Positions 1 through 12,749 of a stretch of 64,000 nucleotides of DNA are shown here, piece by piece. The notes below the pieces were generated by a model that searched no databases, was not told the origin of the DNA, and saw nothing but the letters and a program-made list of their open reading frames with translations. Source of the DNA: Sipunculus nudus (taxonomy: Eukaryota; Annelida; Sipuncula; Golfingiida; Sipunculidae); contig CM049313.1 of NCBI GenBank assembly GCA_026874595.1, forward strand, positions 55,288,159 through 55,352,158, read 5' to 3'. How positions within the stretch are numbered: position 1 is the first letter of the stretch; each line of letters begins with the position of its first letter. The translations under genes were made by a program, and so were the position numbers.

Positions 1-315
1 AACTGGGGTAAAGGAAATGAGAATTTGTAATGTGATTAATGTCAAATTCTAAAATTAAATGAAAAAACGTAAAATATTAATATTTCAAATGGGTTGATTT
101 TGGTAGACTTTGAGTATGTCTAACTACATACATTACGAAAATACATTGTGCAAACAGAAATTCTGTTGCATTTTTTTACCTTTATGGCTAAATCTTCTGG
201 CCTATCCTATCGATCCTAAATGCAGACAAAAACTCCCGCGAACCGAGCGTCAGAAGAAATTTCAGTCGTCACAGACACTTACCCCCGTGTTCCTTAAAGC
301 CCTGCAATATATTTC

Positions 316-320
<5 letters not shown>

Positions 321-389
<69 letters not shown>

Positions 390-402
390 ATATTTATATA
401 TA
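321..402. repeat. (TA)n microsatellite
   Basis: About 40 TA units with two TTTA interruptions. The ORF reading IYIYIY is an artefact of this tract. Confidence 0.95.
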
Positions 403-2734
403 AACATCCTTAAAAATGGTTTAACATATATAACATACATATGTAATTAATTCTCCCTCTACGCTTCTCATAAGCATTTGATGTTGGTTATTTATATATA
501 AACCCATATGAAGCACCATAGCGATAATCAAACGCCGTATTCTTTAGTATGAAAGCAGCCCGAGTCATTCTCCGTCAATATCTGTAGATGTACAATTTAT
601 TATCGGGAAAATACAAACAAAATCCAATGATTTCTTTTCATTTATTTATGTCTAAGGCTTCCGTTTTCACAGCAATACAAATACAACATTCGATTCATAG
701 AGGCCACTGATGGAGATAATTGAATATGAGATAATTAAGTATAAAAATTTTAAGTGACCTCCCTTAGGCTAACAATTTCTATGTTTTTTCCTTTCCTTGG
801 AATTGACAGAAACCATTAACTATAAACCAATATCATTTATGTGATATATATCAGATTATTACCATGTGATTTAACGACTAAAAGCCCTGCTTCAGATGCT
901 TTTTTCTTTGAATTGATATAATCGTAACCATGAACTCAAAATGTGATACTGTTTATACGATCATTTTAATGTTATATTCCTTCAGTTAACAAATTTATAT
1001 TGCCTCTGCCTGAAGGGTGTTTACATCCCTGTTCTTGTGTGTATTTTGGGGAGGGGGTGGGGGGGGGGGGGTACTTGTGTGTTAGTGTGTGTGTGTTTGT
1101 TTGTTCTTAACACAACTCACACAATCATCAATTCGTTTCTTTGGTGTGGATCCGGCACATGATTCCGATTAAGGAACGTCAATAAGAAATATTTACAAAT
1201 TTACAGTCACTAATACACGAATGGACCTGAACAGATGACCCAGATAAGTAAATACAAACACGGGGAGCATCCCACAACAGGGATTCCCACATGAAGCTTA
1301 CATTCCTTAGAATGTAGATTTCTATTTCAAAATATTTTCATTCCTTGACATTGACAGAAATCAAAAAGTCAAAATTGTGATACGAATATGAAAATATATA
1401 TGATCTTCCTTCAGCTACAAAATCCTTCTATACATATTTTTCCTTTCTTAACATTCATACAATGGACACATTGGACCAAAAATATGACATAAATGTGATA
1501 ATTTCAATGTGATATTCCTGCAGCTTACAAATCCTGTTTCAATTTACTTATTTTATCTTGCTTTGCAAAAACATGAACCATATACTTAAACCTTATTCCT
1601 AGCTTTTGCACGCTTTATATTCGTCAGTGCGTCTCCTGGCCAATTCAGTTGATGATGAAATATTAGCTTTTCCACATGAGGTATATTATTTCTTTGTCGA
1701 TGACTGGACAAAAACTGACCTGATTATCTGCCTGCTCGCACCGAAGTGTTTTTGTCTGAGTTCAGCTTACTCCCACAATTTATTTTATGACAGAATGTAA
1801 AACCCACCGATAACACGGTACAGCGACTGGACTAATCGGCGTCACGCCAAGCGATACACCTTATTGCGGGCGGTAGGGCCGCAATGCCAGTATCGCGAGT
1901 TCTCAGCGTGGCTTGTCAATTTCGCACATAGTATATGTCAGAGGTGAATCTGTCAAATCGCGGAGCTGTAGCTGCCACTTGGATGTGTGCACCTGGGCTT
2001 TATCACGCGTGTCTTTTTATTAAGAGATTATCGCTATTTTGAAACAACCCCCCACACTGGCGAGAGATTATTGAATCTGTCAGTAGCCGTCACGTTGCAT
2101 ATTCAAGCCCGGAAAGACAAACGGCCCCATCAGCATACAACAAGTTTTTTTGTGTTACACAGACTGGAGTAACGCGGAAATAATATACACCAGTATCCCA
2201 GTGAGAATTGAAAAAAAAAGGAGGCCGAGATGTAGTTTTACTGTACGCTGCGGATATTTGGAACGTTGCTGAATTAAACGATTTTTTTTGTCTGTTTGAA
2301 GGATGCAGCATACATGTCAGTAGAAACAGAACTTGTATGAAACTGAAATTAAAAAGTCAATGAGACGTTGGCAACGGCAACGTGTAGAGGTGTTGTCCTT
2401 TGCCCTTCTCCGTACTATATTAATTAATGTATTCATATTCAATTGATTATCCGTTCAGCATTTAAATATGAACATTGATTTATTAAATTACATAAGCAAA
2501 AGACGGCATCTTGATCGAACTTGTTTATTTAAATGTGAAGAGAAATTCCAGAAAGAGAACCGCGGCTAGAACTGAGGGCAGCAAGATGACCTCGATTTTG
2601 GAACAGTTATCCTTGTATTTTACTTCTCAGATATAATTAGTGGCAACACTATCTATAAGTTATTTAAAGTAAAATATTTGTGTGTACCAAATGATATTAT
2701 CATGTGTATTGAAAAATAAGATTTCATCGCCAAA

Positions 2735-2784
<50 letters not shown>

Positions 2785-3238
2785 GCTGTGTCTTTATCTC
2801 ACACTCTTTATTTCAATAATACCGGTCACTTTGTTGTAAATGCATATGTCTAAAGAAATGCTGATATAATAGCTGTCGTTGTACAAGAACAAATTGGACT
2901 CTTATTATCACGCACAATCAGCTCCAGGTTAACTCAGGCATTATCATGAGAAGACGTTGTCATGGCAACATCATAACGGTCAAGTTGTTCAGTAAAGCTA
3001 ACTAAACTGATGAAAACGAAATTTTTGCAGGCCTTACCTCATCAGAGAGTACCAGATATTTTTATGTTCAGATATCATTGACAGAAATGTGGCATTTAAT
3101 CGTGAGAAAACGGTACTCCAGGATATATAACACCTGTCGGTTTAAACAGGTAGCGACTGTGCTGACTGAACAAGACAACCAAGTATGGTTGCGAAATGGT
3201 CTGTGGAAAAAAAGATTTTGAATGATAGAGGTTACACA

Positions 3239-3240
<2 letters not shown>
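403..3240. other. No gene seen; G run, (TG)n and (CT)n
   Basis: AT-rich anonymous DNA. It holds a G-rich run at 1048-1071 followed by (TG)n to 1107, and a clean (CT)n at 2737-2778. The stretch 1800-2330 is a little GC-richer, with short ORFs on both strands, but no domain or splice pattern was recognised. Confidence 0.6.

Positions 3241-3289
<49 letters not shown>
3241..3289. repeat. (TA)n microsatellite at SINE tail
   Basis: Pure TA run adjoining the 3' end of the minus-strand SINE 3290-3463. Confidence 0.9.
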
Positions 3290-3292
<3 letters not shown>

Positions 3293-3463
3293 TTATTTAT
3301 CTCAAGGATTGTACAAATAATTGTTATAACTAATGGTGTTCGGTAATCTGTAGGGATTGACGGGCAGCTACAACACTCTTATACTCTTATAGCCACGCCA
3401 GGGATCGTACCCGGATCAGCAGCGGAGAGAGCCGAGCGTTTCACCACTCGACTGTCCGGGCAG
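3290..3463 (-). mobile_element. tRNA-derived SINE, second copy, tail joined to (TA)n
   Basis: Same family as the copy at 30735-30967: TGCCCGGACAGTCGAGTGG head, GCTCGGCTCTCTCCGCTG, B box GGGTACGATCCC (3401-3412 on the complement), and tail ATTAGTTATAACAATTATTT. The CTCCGGGTTCTCC part of the body is missing here. Its 3' end runs straight into the (TA)n tract 3241-3289. Confidence 0.65.
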
Positions 3464-5969
3464 AAAATTCCTACATGAAACATAGAGAACAACTAAATAA
3501 ATGACACCGCCTTCTGAGTAATTGCTTCATTTCTTTTTGATGGATCAGGCACATCATTAAATCGCTGTATGATGCCAGATGTGTTCACCGGTAAAAGAAA
3601 GTACCAGTCCATTAGATGGCATAACGCAATCTGCAGTCTGTAAAAACCCTGAGACCTGGTGGCCCAGTGTACATGTATGTGTGTTATTGTTAATATAATT
3701 TGGTTTTTTAAGTGTAGTAACATGCAGCAGCGTGAATGACTCTCATGCATGTATATATTGATGATCAGTTAATGCGAGATCTTTGTACATTATATATGTG
3801 TCCATGGGCGTAAGAATAGCTAATTGTATTCGGCATGGTTCCCATGATTATTCTGGGGTTCCTTCAGCCTTGACCAATGTAAACTAATTATAAGCATGTT
3901 ACCTTTTTCCCGTAGTATCTGCATTATACAATGTGCCGCCATGGCCCCTTTTCCAAATAAAATCAAAATTCTCAGAATTTCTTTGGGAAATATAGAAAAT
4001 GCCCCCTCCCCTTTCCCCACCGCTTAGGATACACTTTACATGTTCCCGACATTTCAAGACCTTACGTGCATTTCCGATGTTTGGCCATAGAGGAGATGCG
4101 TTTCAATGGTTGAGTGGCACCACCGCCAGCTATTATGTTGAATACATTTTCGTCTATCTTGACAACGTGGAGACTATAAATATCTGAGTTTTTCTTAGAA
4201 AGAAAGTTTTTTTTTTCATTGACACCTTTATATATGGTGGTCTTACGAATTCTCATGAAACTTGTTTCATATTCTTAATCCCACCCCCCCCCCCCACCAC
4301 TCCGTAGGGAGAAAGGCTTACAGGGGTTGATGAGCTTAATTCTTTCTGTATCAATATTTGGGTAAGAATTTATAGTGTGGACTTTCTTTGGTCCCCCGTT
4401 GTGCGAAATCATCGAGTTCTGTTTTTGGTTATTCTTTCTTCTATCCGTGTTTGCATTAGGTAGCCGATATTAGCGCCCCCCCCCCCCCCCCCCCACACCT
4501 CCACCTATATTATAAACATATCTGGATTTTACTCTCTTAGGTCCTTTTGAGTACAAAACCATGGCTTACATTTTTCATTTTTTTCTCTGATTTTCATTAA
4601 CTGACCTTTAGGCAGAGATTTGCAACTGGAAAGTTCTGACCTTGAACTAATTTCCAAGTCCTTACATCCCATAACCGATTCCCCTTTATCGCCCACCTCT
4701 TCATATGTCTGCGCTAGATCTCCAATATGGCTGATTTAAAAAAAAATGACCTTTGGTCATAGGAATACTCACACGTAACAGATTTGGACCAGATATTATT
4801 TATTTTTCTTGCCCTAATTTCCATTGTCCTACACTTAACAGCCGTTCCTCATTATCACTTCGGATCTTTATCTGTTTGTACTTGCTCTCCAACACGTCTG
4901 GTTAATTTTATTTTCAAAACTTATTTTAATAGTCACATTTAATAGGTTCGCACCTAATATCTATTTTTCTTTACCTGGAATTAAGTATTTTAAGCTTCGT
5001 AGCCTATTCCCTTTTATTACTCCGGTGTGGGGGTGAGTTTTTAGGATTTCATTAATCCAAGAAAAATGTACAACACAAGCTTGGTATGCATGGTTTGCTT
5101 TTTTATGCATGGGGAATCAATAAAATACATATTAAATTAAGTGATCTATCTAACTATGAAAAATGATATAATATTTATTATTTAAAAACATATTTTATTG
5201 CCATCGAAAAAATGAATTTTTGCTTGATTGTACCATGAATTCCATTAAGAACCAACAAGCATAGAGTACAAGCATGGAGTTAAAGCATGGAGTACAGTCA
5301 TAACTTCATGGTACAAGCAAACTGAATCGTGTCTTGCCTGCTCGACTGGACTGGCATCAACGACTAGCTCTATTCAAGTGCCTTTGTTCGATGTGGAGCC
5401 GTTTAACTTAAATTCACTTCCGCGTGTTAATAGCTATTCTATATAAAACGAAAATCAATAATCAAACATGCAAACAGATAGCCAGAGCGACAAATAAAAT
5501 TCAGTATTTTCCTACATTTCCTCCGTGTATTGCACTTGGCGACACCTTGTTTCTGGAACAGGAATAATAAATCTGTTTGGTCTCAATAAACATCCAAGGA
5601 ATGGCACTTTCAGAAGTGTCTGTAAAAAGTTTAGTAAGTGCGTAGACACCCGCCAGCCAGGTTGCTATCAGCTATGTATACAAACGTAACGCACCTACCG
5701 TTTTTATTGGTGTTAGCTTAGTAACACTGAAATATGTATTGGCTGTTAATGAACTTGCTCTCAGTCGTACCAAATGAACCCAGCAGTCATTTGGTGTTCT
5801 GCCCTGGTTTGTACTAAATGACATCAACAACAATGATCATTCCTTTGTAGCTGCATATCGGTTTACAAAACACATACGTGCCTATATCCGCGTTCTTAAC
5901 CGCCTGCATTCGATGGTTCAAAGAATTTAACGGCTGGAATGCCGAATTTTCACCAGGTAAGATCTTATT
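3464..5969. other. No gene seen; two C runs
   Basis: Anonymous sequence with C-rich tracts at 4282-4297 and 4476-4494. Three close copies of AGCATGGAGT/AGCATAGAGTACA occur at 5259-5298. Short ORFs are scattered and show no domain. Confidence 0.6.
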
Positions 5970-6290
5970 AAAGGGGCTCAGTCATCTATCTGAATATCAA
6001 AGGTAATTCGTTGGACTTTTTTTTTTAAATAGGCCAGAAAACGTGAATATCACCCACACAGGCTGCTTCTTTTGTTTGAAAAATAATAAACTCATGGGTA
6101 TTTGCCGGTAAGTCAGATAAGCTAGAGCTTTGCAAATTGCATTGTGCAATAAATGGCCTTTCTACCTCCGCATATATGCAACCTACCACTTTAGGTTACA
6201 TGTTTTTCCCGTATGTCAACATTGCTGTGTTAACAAACGTTGTTGAAAAACAAGTTCACACATCCTTCACGGATTCCAAATGGCCTGCTG
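5970..6290 (+). repeat. Dispersed repeat, copy 1
   Basis: Shares with 23410-23780, in the same order: AAAGGGGC-CA-TCA-CTATCTGA, TAGGC(C/T)AGAAAACGT, GCTTGTTTTGTTT-like sequence, GCTTTGC, CGCATATATGCAA, CTACCAC, TTACATGTTTT and TGTGTTAACAAACG, then AACAAGTTCA-ACATCCTTCAC. The two copies are diverged with several indels. No terminal signals recognised. Confidence 0.6.
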
Positions 6291-7400
6291 CCTTCCACGC
6301 TGAGTCTTTTCGGGATGTGTCCACGTGGATGTAAAAAAGGGTGCCTACCGTACAAATTGAGGATTACAAAAACTTTATTAATAAAAAAGGTTCTGTTTTC
6401 AAATCACATCATCCAAATGACTACAGGCAAGGTCATCAGTCACTCGCAAAAATAGTAACATTTAGCAGATTAAGAATGGACGGTCCCGTAATTGTCTTAA
6501 CACGGTCCTAGCTAAAACTAAAATGAGCTTATTATATGTGAATCGATATTGTAATAAAGACAGGCTGTGGAACAGGCCGTAATGTCATAAAATATAAACT
6601 GGAGATATTATGATCAAGTTTGATATAAATTACAAGATTTTTACTTTTCTTGGGTCAAATATAACCAAAATAAATGTATATCATCGGTCAAATCTAGTGA
6701 GCACGTGTTGGTAAGTATATTATTATACTTATTTACGCCACGTATCATTGAGTACACCGATTTTACATTACAGAGAAGATGTTTCCCTGCCTTTTTGAAT
6801 GATGAGCAACAAATAAAGAAATAGGTCAGGTAAATGGGACAATACGACAAACGAACCCTGGCGCCCTTAACACAACAGGTTTCTCCGCACTTTGACGTCA
6901 ATGACAAAAAATACAGTTTCTGAATGACGAGTTTACATAAAGGATACGTCCAGGCACTGAATACCCGAAGAAAGTACCTAGTCAGAGATTAAATGTGAGC
7001 TGATATTTATACAAAATTCCTCGTCCAAAAATAGCAATTTATGTTACTGCAGCTTCTTTCAACACGCTAAATTTGAATCATAATTTTAGTAATTTCATAA
7101 CAGGTCGAACAATTCATTCCTTAGAAAAGATGTTTATGCCAAAGAGGGATTATTTTTATTCCATATGATTCTTTTACGATTGCTCCAAGCTGACGAGTGG
7201 TTGTTGAAGGCCCAGCAAGTTCATTATGTTACGGATGGTCATCTCCCGTGCGGACAAGGTTTCAATAAAAAAAGACATTACATTAATCTGTTTGTAATAA
7301 AACTACATTTGATTTGCTCATATATCTGTCTATAAATCTAAATATATTTTTCTCTATATGTCGGTCTGTCTATATCTCTCTGCCTGTCTCTATCTGTCTC

Positions 7401-7572
<172 letters not shown>

Positions 7573-7599
7573 TCATTTGTACTCTTTTCATGTATAGGC

Positions 7600-7800
7600 A
7601 ATGGTATATGAGAAAAATATTATGGTGATTCTGATTACATCTACATTTAATGGATTGTTCATAAGGTTTTACACTAGGCATAACCCTATACAAATGTTCA
7701 GCAAAATCCGGATATACGCTTTTCCGTTAAATTACAGGCAAAGCAATGAAACAAGGCTGAAGTTATTTCTTTACCATTGCCTTTGCACCGAAAAATGCAG
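7600..7800. repeat. Dispersed copy of the 14.2-kb repeat end
   Basis: Matches 14190-14385 in order: GAAAAATAT, ATGGTGATTC, ATTAC, TAATGGATT, CTA(C/A)AAAT(T/G)TTCAGCAAAA, AACAAGGCTGAAGT and TTTCTTT. It has the same orientation as the duplicated segment and sits between a compound microsatellite (7401-7572) and a (TA)n tract (7821-7879). Confidence 0.6.
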
Positions 7801-7820
7801 GCCTGCCTTAAAATTATTGG

Positions 7821-7879
<59 letters not shown>
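7821..7879. repeat. (TA)n microsatellite
   Basis: Pure TA run just right of the dispersed repeat 7600-7800. Confidence 0.9.
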
Positions 7880-7881
<2 letters not shown>

Positions 7882-8329
7882 AGCACACCTAGTCAACCGA
7901 GAGTACCGATTGTGTCCTGAGTGATGTATTAACGGCCGAGGTATTCAAACACTCTCATGTCATCCTGAGTGGCAGACACCTAACGATCAATCAAAGCATT
8001 AATAATAAACATGGTTTTAGTACTGACTTTGCCCCCACTCACGGGTATATATGATAAGAGTCACGATTTGAACGCTTGAGCTCCTGTATAATATACCAGT
8101 CAACTGTTATACCAAATTACCATTTTTTTTAAACTAATTAAATGATTTTTATATGCAAAAAAGAACATGGAAAATCTTTGGGACGATCGAAAGGATGAAC
8201 TTCAGTGGATTGATATTTGACGTTATTGATTTTGATGGTTATTCTAATTAAATTAAATTTAATTGAATTATCTTATGTATCATGTACTAAAACAATACCA
8301 TGTACAGTGCATTAGACTGAAATCAGGTC

Positions 8330-9900
8330 GCCGTTACCCTTTCCTCTGAGCTGTGGGGGCTCGTATAAGTGCCCCCAAAAATAATTGAAAATTTGATACA
8401 AAAACCCAGGTATCTGAATAACCAATGCATTGATCACCATGATTCTTTGCATGCATATTTATCATGGAATGTTTCATCAGTTCCTGCAGAATGGTGCGCC
8501 ATCTGTATTTTTTTCGAATTTTTACGCACTTTTTTCTATATTTTGAGACCTTCTAATATAGCGCCATCTCTTAACAAATCACAAATCGTTACTGTTGGAC
8601 CTAATATCTTTTATCTTTACATCAAAGGGGGTTCCATGAAAAATATCCATGGAAACCTGAAATGAGGTCTCTGTTACCCGTATCCTTTGAGCTATGGGAC
8701 TCGTAAATACCCCTCAGAATAATAAAAAGTTTGATCAAAAAGCTCCAGTATCGGAATAACTGATGCATTGGTCATGATTATTGCATTCAAATTGATCATT
8801 GTGTCTTTCATCAGTTTCTGTAGACTGGTGCGCCACCTGTGTTTTTTTTTATAATTTTTACGCATTTGTTTCTCCTTTTGAGACCTTCAAATAGAAGTGG
8901 TCGTCCGTTAACATGGCACATATCGCAACCGTTGGACCTAGAATCTTCTATCTTCACATCCAGGGATATCATTATAAATCTCCTTGGAAAACATTAATTT
9001 AGGTCTCTGTACTCATATCCTCTGAACTACGGGGCATAAATAATGGAACGTTCACCAGTTCCCACACACTGGTAGTGCCATCTGTAATTTCGAATTTTTC
9101 ACATTTATTTTCTCTACATTTGGCCTACTACTTCTTCCTCGATATCCTTAGAGGTCCATAAAAAATACCCTGTGAAAAACGAAATTAGTCTCTGTAACCC
9201 ATATCCTCCGAGCTATTGGGCTCGTAAATACCCTTCATAATAATTCAAAGATTGATCAAAAAGCTCCAGTATCTGAATAACTAATCTATTGAATACCATG
9301 CTTTTTGCTTGCATACTGATTATGGAGTAACTGAGTTCATCAGTTACTGCAGACTAGTGGCGCCACCTGTAATTTTTTTCGATTGTCTTCGAATTTTATG
9401 GTCTATTTTTGAGACCTTCATTAAGCAGTCTGGCTGTTTATAGAGCGCAAATAGTAATCGTTTGACCTATAATCTTTTGACTGTACATCCAGGGAGGGCC
9501 TTAAATTAGGTCTCTGTTACCCATATCCTCTGAGCAATATGGCTTGTTAGTAACCCGACCCCCCCCCCCCCCCCAAGATTAATTAAAACTTTGATACAAA
9601 ACCTCCCGTAACTGAATAACCAATGCATCATTGATCGCCATGATACTTTCCATTCATATTGATCATGGAGTGTTTCATTGGTGTCACAGACTAGTGGCGC
9701 CACCTTATGTATTCGAAATTTTACATATTTTTTCTCTCTGTTTTTGAGAACTTCAGTGAAGCGGTCTGGCTGTTAATAGGGCACAGACCGTAACTATTAA
9801 TGACCTAGAATCCTCTAACTGTACATCCAGGGAGTTCTGTGGCAAATCTCCAAATTAGGTAATGGTGATCTATATTTTGCGAAAATGATTTTTAAGGACT
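8330..9900. repeat. Diverged ~320-345 bp tandem array
   Basis: At least five diverged units are marked by (C/T)TGAGCTATGGGCTCGTAAA-like sequence at about 8343, 8688, 9021, 9206 and 9528. Each continues with AGTATCTGAATAAC, GGTGGCGCCACCTGTAATTT, a T-rich stretch, TTTTGAGACCTTC, a CGCAACCGTTGGACCTAGAA-like block and CATCCAGGGAG. One spacing is only ~185 bp, indicating a deleted unit. Poly-C at 9559-9574 sits in the last complete unit. I saw no terminal inverted repeats. Confidence 0.75.
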
Positions 9901-11175
9901 CAGTGAGTCAGATGGGGGCACAAATTGTATCCATTTGGCCTAGAATCCACATTCATAACTTTCAGGGAGGTCAATCAAAAATTTCCATGGAAACCTAAAA
10001 TGTCAGTTACATATTTTCTGCTTGCTGTGTGAAAACTTTCTGTTAGTCAGATGGGCTAAAATGGTAGCGGCTGCATTTAGAATAAGGTCATTGTAACCTG
10101 TATCTAAGGTCTATTGACAAAATGCATCATTTTACCTATTGTTATAAAATCCTTGAATTCTACTGAGCATCATGACCCATGGGCCACATGTTTTTCTTGT
10201 ATTGGACAACAAGGTGGTCTTTACTCTTTCCTAAAATGCTCATGAATATACATTACAGAGACTAGCCAATTATAGCTTTCACACCTTTTCTCATTCATTA
10301 TGCAGTTTAGTTTACAGTCTGACCAACCAGGTCCTTAACCCTTTCATATGCATTGTGTATCATGGAAACTGGCCATCCAGCGGTGTACCTCCAAGGGGTG
10401 CACATTCGATTTCAGTATTTTTTTATTAAAATGTATTTGATTTTAAATACCTGACCTATCAGGAATCGAATCTGGGTCTCCGGCAAAGTGAAAGAAATAA
10501 TCACGAAACCTTCCGAAAACATAAATAAGATTTAGCCGTTTTCTCAAAACTTCATTACAGCAAAACATTATACCTTTATTCATTATTTTAAGTATACCTG
10601 TTCAATACCATATTTGTCACATTTATGTGTTAGTATATGTTCTGACAGGTAGTTTTTCGCCTTATCTTAATTGGAAGAATAATATTTAGGAAAACACAAA
10701 ACATCAAATAATTTGCGAGGGTTTAAAAATTAAATACATTGCATTATCACTATTTATTATGTTAACACCCGAACGAAAAGAACGCCAAGATCGAAATTTT
10801 ATACCATATCTGCATTTGATTTGCCGGAATGAACCGTTTTCATAAAATATTTTAACAAAATCAAATGGGAACTTTTATAAATTAAACCAAGTTAAATAAA
10901 GATTCTTGGTACCAAAATATAGAGAATAGAGAATCTAATTTCCACTCAGAAAATGTACATTTCAAGTGGTCCCAAAGCAGTAGTTTATTCATTACTAAGG
11001 AAAACTTGACAAAGTCTAGTCATACTCAGGGGCCATACTTTGGACCTTAATACTTTAAAATACTGTCCGAGAATTCAAGATATTGTGTAACGACATGTTG
11101 CCATAAACGACGGGGTCAAGGATATCTTGTGACAGACGCTGATTGGATTTTTGGCAATCTAGGTACCATAAATAA

Positions 11176-11233
<58 letters not shown>

Positions 11234-12000
11234 TTCGTTAGGTAAATGCGCCGTCACTACGTTTAAAAGGCTTCCAAAAAACTCGTACAGTACAAAACTA
11301 ATAATTTTGTTAAGATATTTTATTGACTGTCACCGGGGAGCTTAGGCTATTCTGTCATATAATAAGCAGAAATACGAATATTTTCATAATCCTTTCAAAA
11401 TACCTATGCTTATCACCAAATTGAACGGGTTACAAGTGATCAGAAATAAAAATGTAGCTTCAACATGCCCACGCTTTTTGGTTTGAATGAGCATGCACAG
11501 TGATTGTATAATTATATCTCTATGTCCTCACATTTGGCTTGCGGTTTTGACCGCTTAATTAGAAAATCAAAAATATGTAAAAATACATATAAAGATAGAA
11601 ACGGGACACAAATAACGCCCACGTATATCATAACACATGTAACTATATTTTGTGTTTTTTTTATTATGCGCATCATTTTAGCGTCACCTAAATTGTATAT
11701 TTAACCATAGCAAAACTTGGTTGGAGACGAAATAAACAATGATACTGCTTAAAATAGACTAAAGGGCTCGGTATAAACCAAAAGCGGAAAAATCAATCAA
11801 TCTAAATATAGGAACTCCGCTCCGTGACCAGACAAATTGACAGCCTTAAAGCACGGTTTATACATACCTCGCCTTAATCCATGGTTTACCTATTTTTACA
11901 TCAAACTTAGACTTTCGTTGCATTTCGACATCATGCATTAAACCGGACCAAGTAACTGTTGTAAGTATAAACAACACAATCTTTGCCTTTGTTTAGCCAT
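9901..12000. other. No gene seen; (TA)n at 11179-11231
   Basis: Follows the tandem array, with decayed array-like pieces to about 10100. At 10441-10490 the complement has CCCAGATTCGATTCC, a B-box-like motif that could be a SINE remnant. A (TA)n run is at 11179-11231. Confidence 0.55.
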
Positions 12001-12265
12001 ACTCAAAATGGTATATTCTAACACTAACAGTTGTATATTCTGTCATTAAAGGAGGTATATTCTATTCCGAAAATGGTCGCATATTCTATCATAAAATTAG
12101 TATATTTCATATCCAAAAGGGTTATTCTCTGAAATTACATGTATAATATTCTGCCGCTATATATTCAATCCTTTAAAGTGGTATATTCTATTATTAAGAG
12201 TGATATGTCCTTTCATTGAAAGGGGATAATATTACCATTAAAATGTTTATATTCTTACAATAAAA
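12001..12265. repeat. Degenerate ~30-bp array of TATATTCTATCATTAAA
   Basis: About eight loose units of the type GGTATATTCTATCATTAAAA, spaced 25-40 bp apart. It is an old minisatellite with no coding sense. Confidence 0.6.
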
Positions 12266-12559
12266 GGGACACGACACATTGTATCATTCATTTGGTTTGG
12301 AAGTCATAAATGACCAGGCTCGAATGGGGTGGTCTTGTGGTCTCACCAGCTCTCAACTACAAAACGTTGTTTTTATCCGGCAAACATGTGTATTACACCT
12401 TAATATGTTTTCTGAATGTTTTTTTTCTGTAAGAGAAACTAGTTTCCCTAGTATTGAACCCCCTTTTTAAATGGCCCACAACGTTTCGTTAACATGATTC
12501 GCTCGTCCATATTGTTTGTCATTATTATATCAATATAATTAATACGGAGTTGGGTTTTT

Positions 12560-12740
12560 TCTAGACCACGGTTTAACTGCTTTCGTTCTGATTTGACTTT
12601 CCAAATTCGGCAGACGTTTCGGTGGTGCGCTCTTCTAGGACAAGTTTGTTTTATTTTGCGGGATTATGCCCTATTAAGCTGAATAATTAATAATTTTAAT
12701 ATTTCCCCATTAGGTGCCCCTATTTCTTTTGTGCTGCCAG
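12560..12740 (+). repeat. Dispersed repeat, plus-strand copy
   Basis: Shares CTTTCGTTCTGATTTG, AATTCGGCA, ACAAGTTTG, GATTATGCCCTAT and TAGGTGCCCCTATTT with the complement of 39465-39640. Diverged but collinear over about 170 bp. Confidence 0.6.
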
Positions 12741-12749
12741 GTCCTCCAC

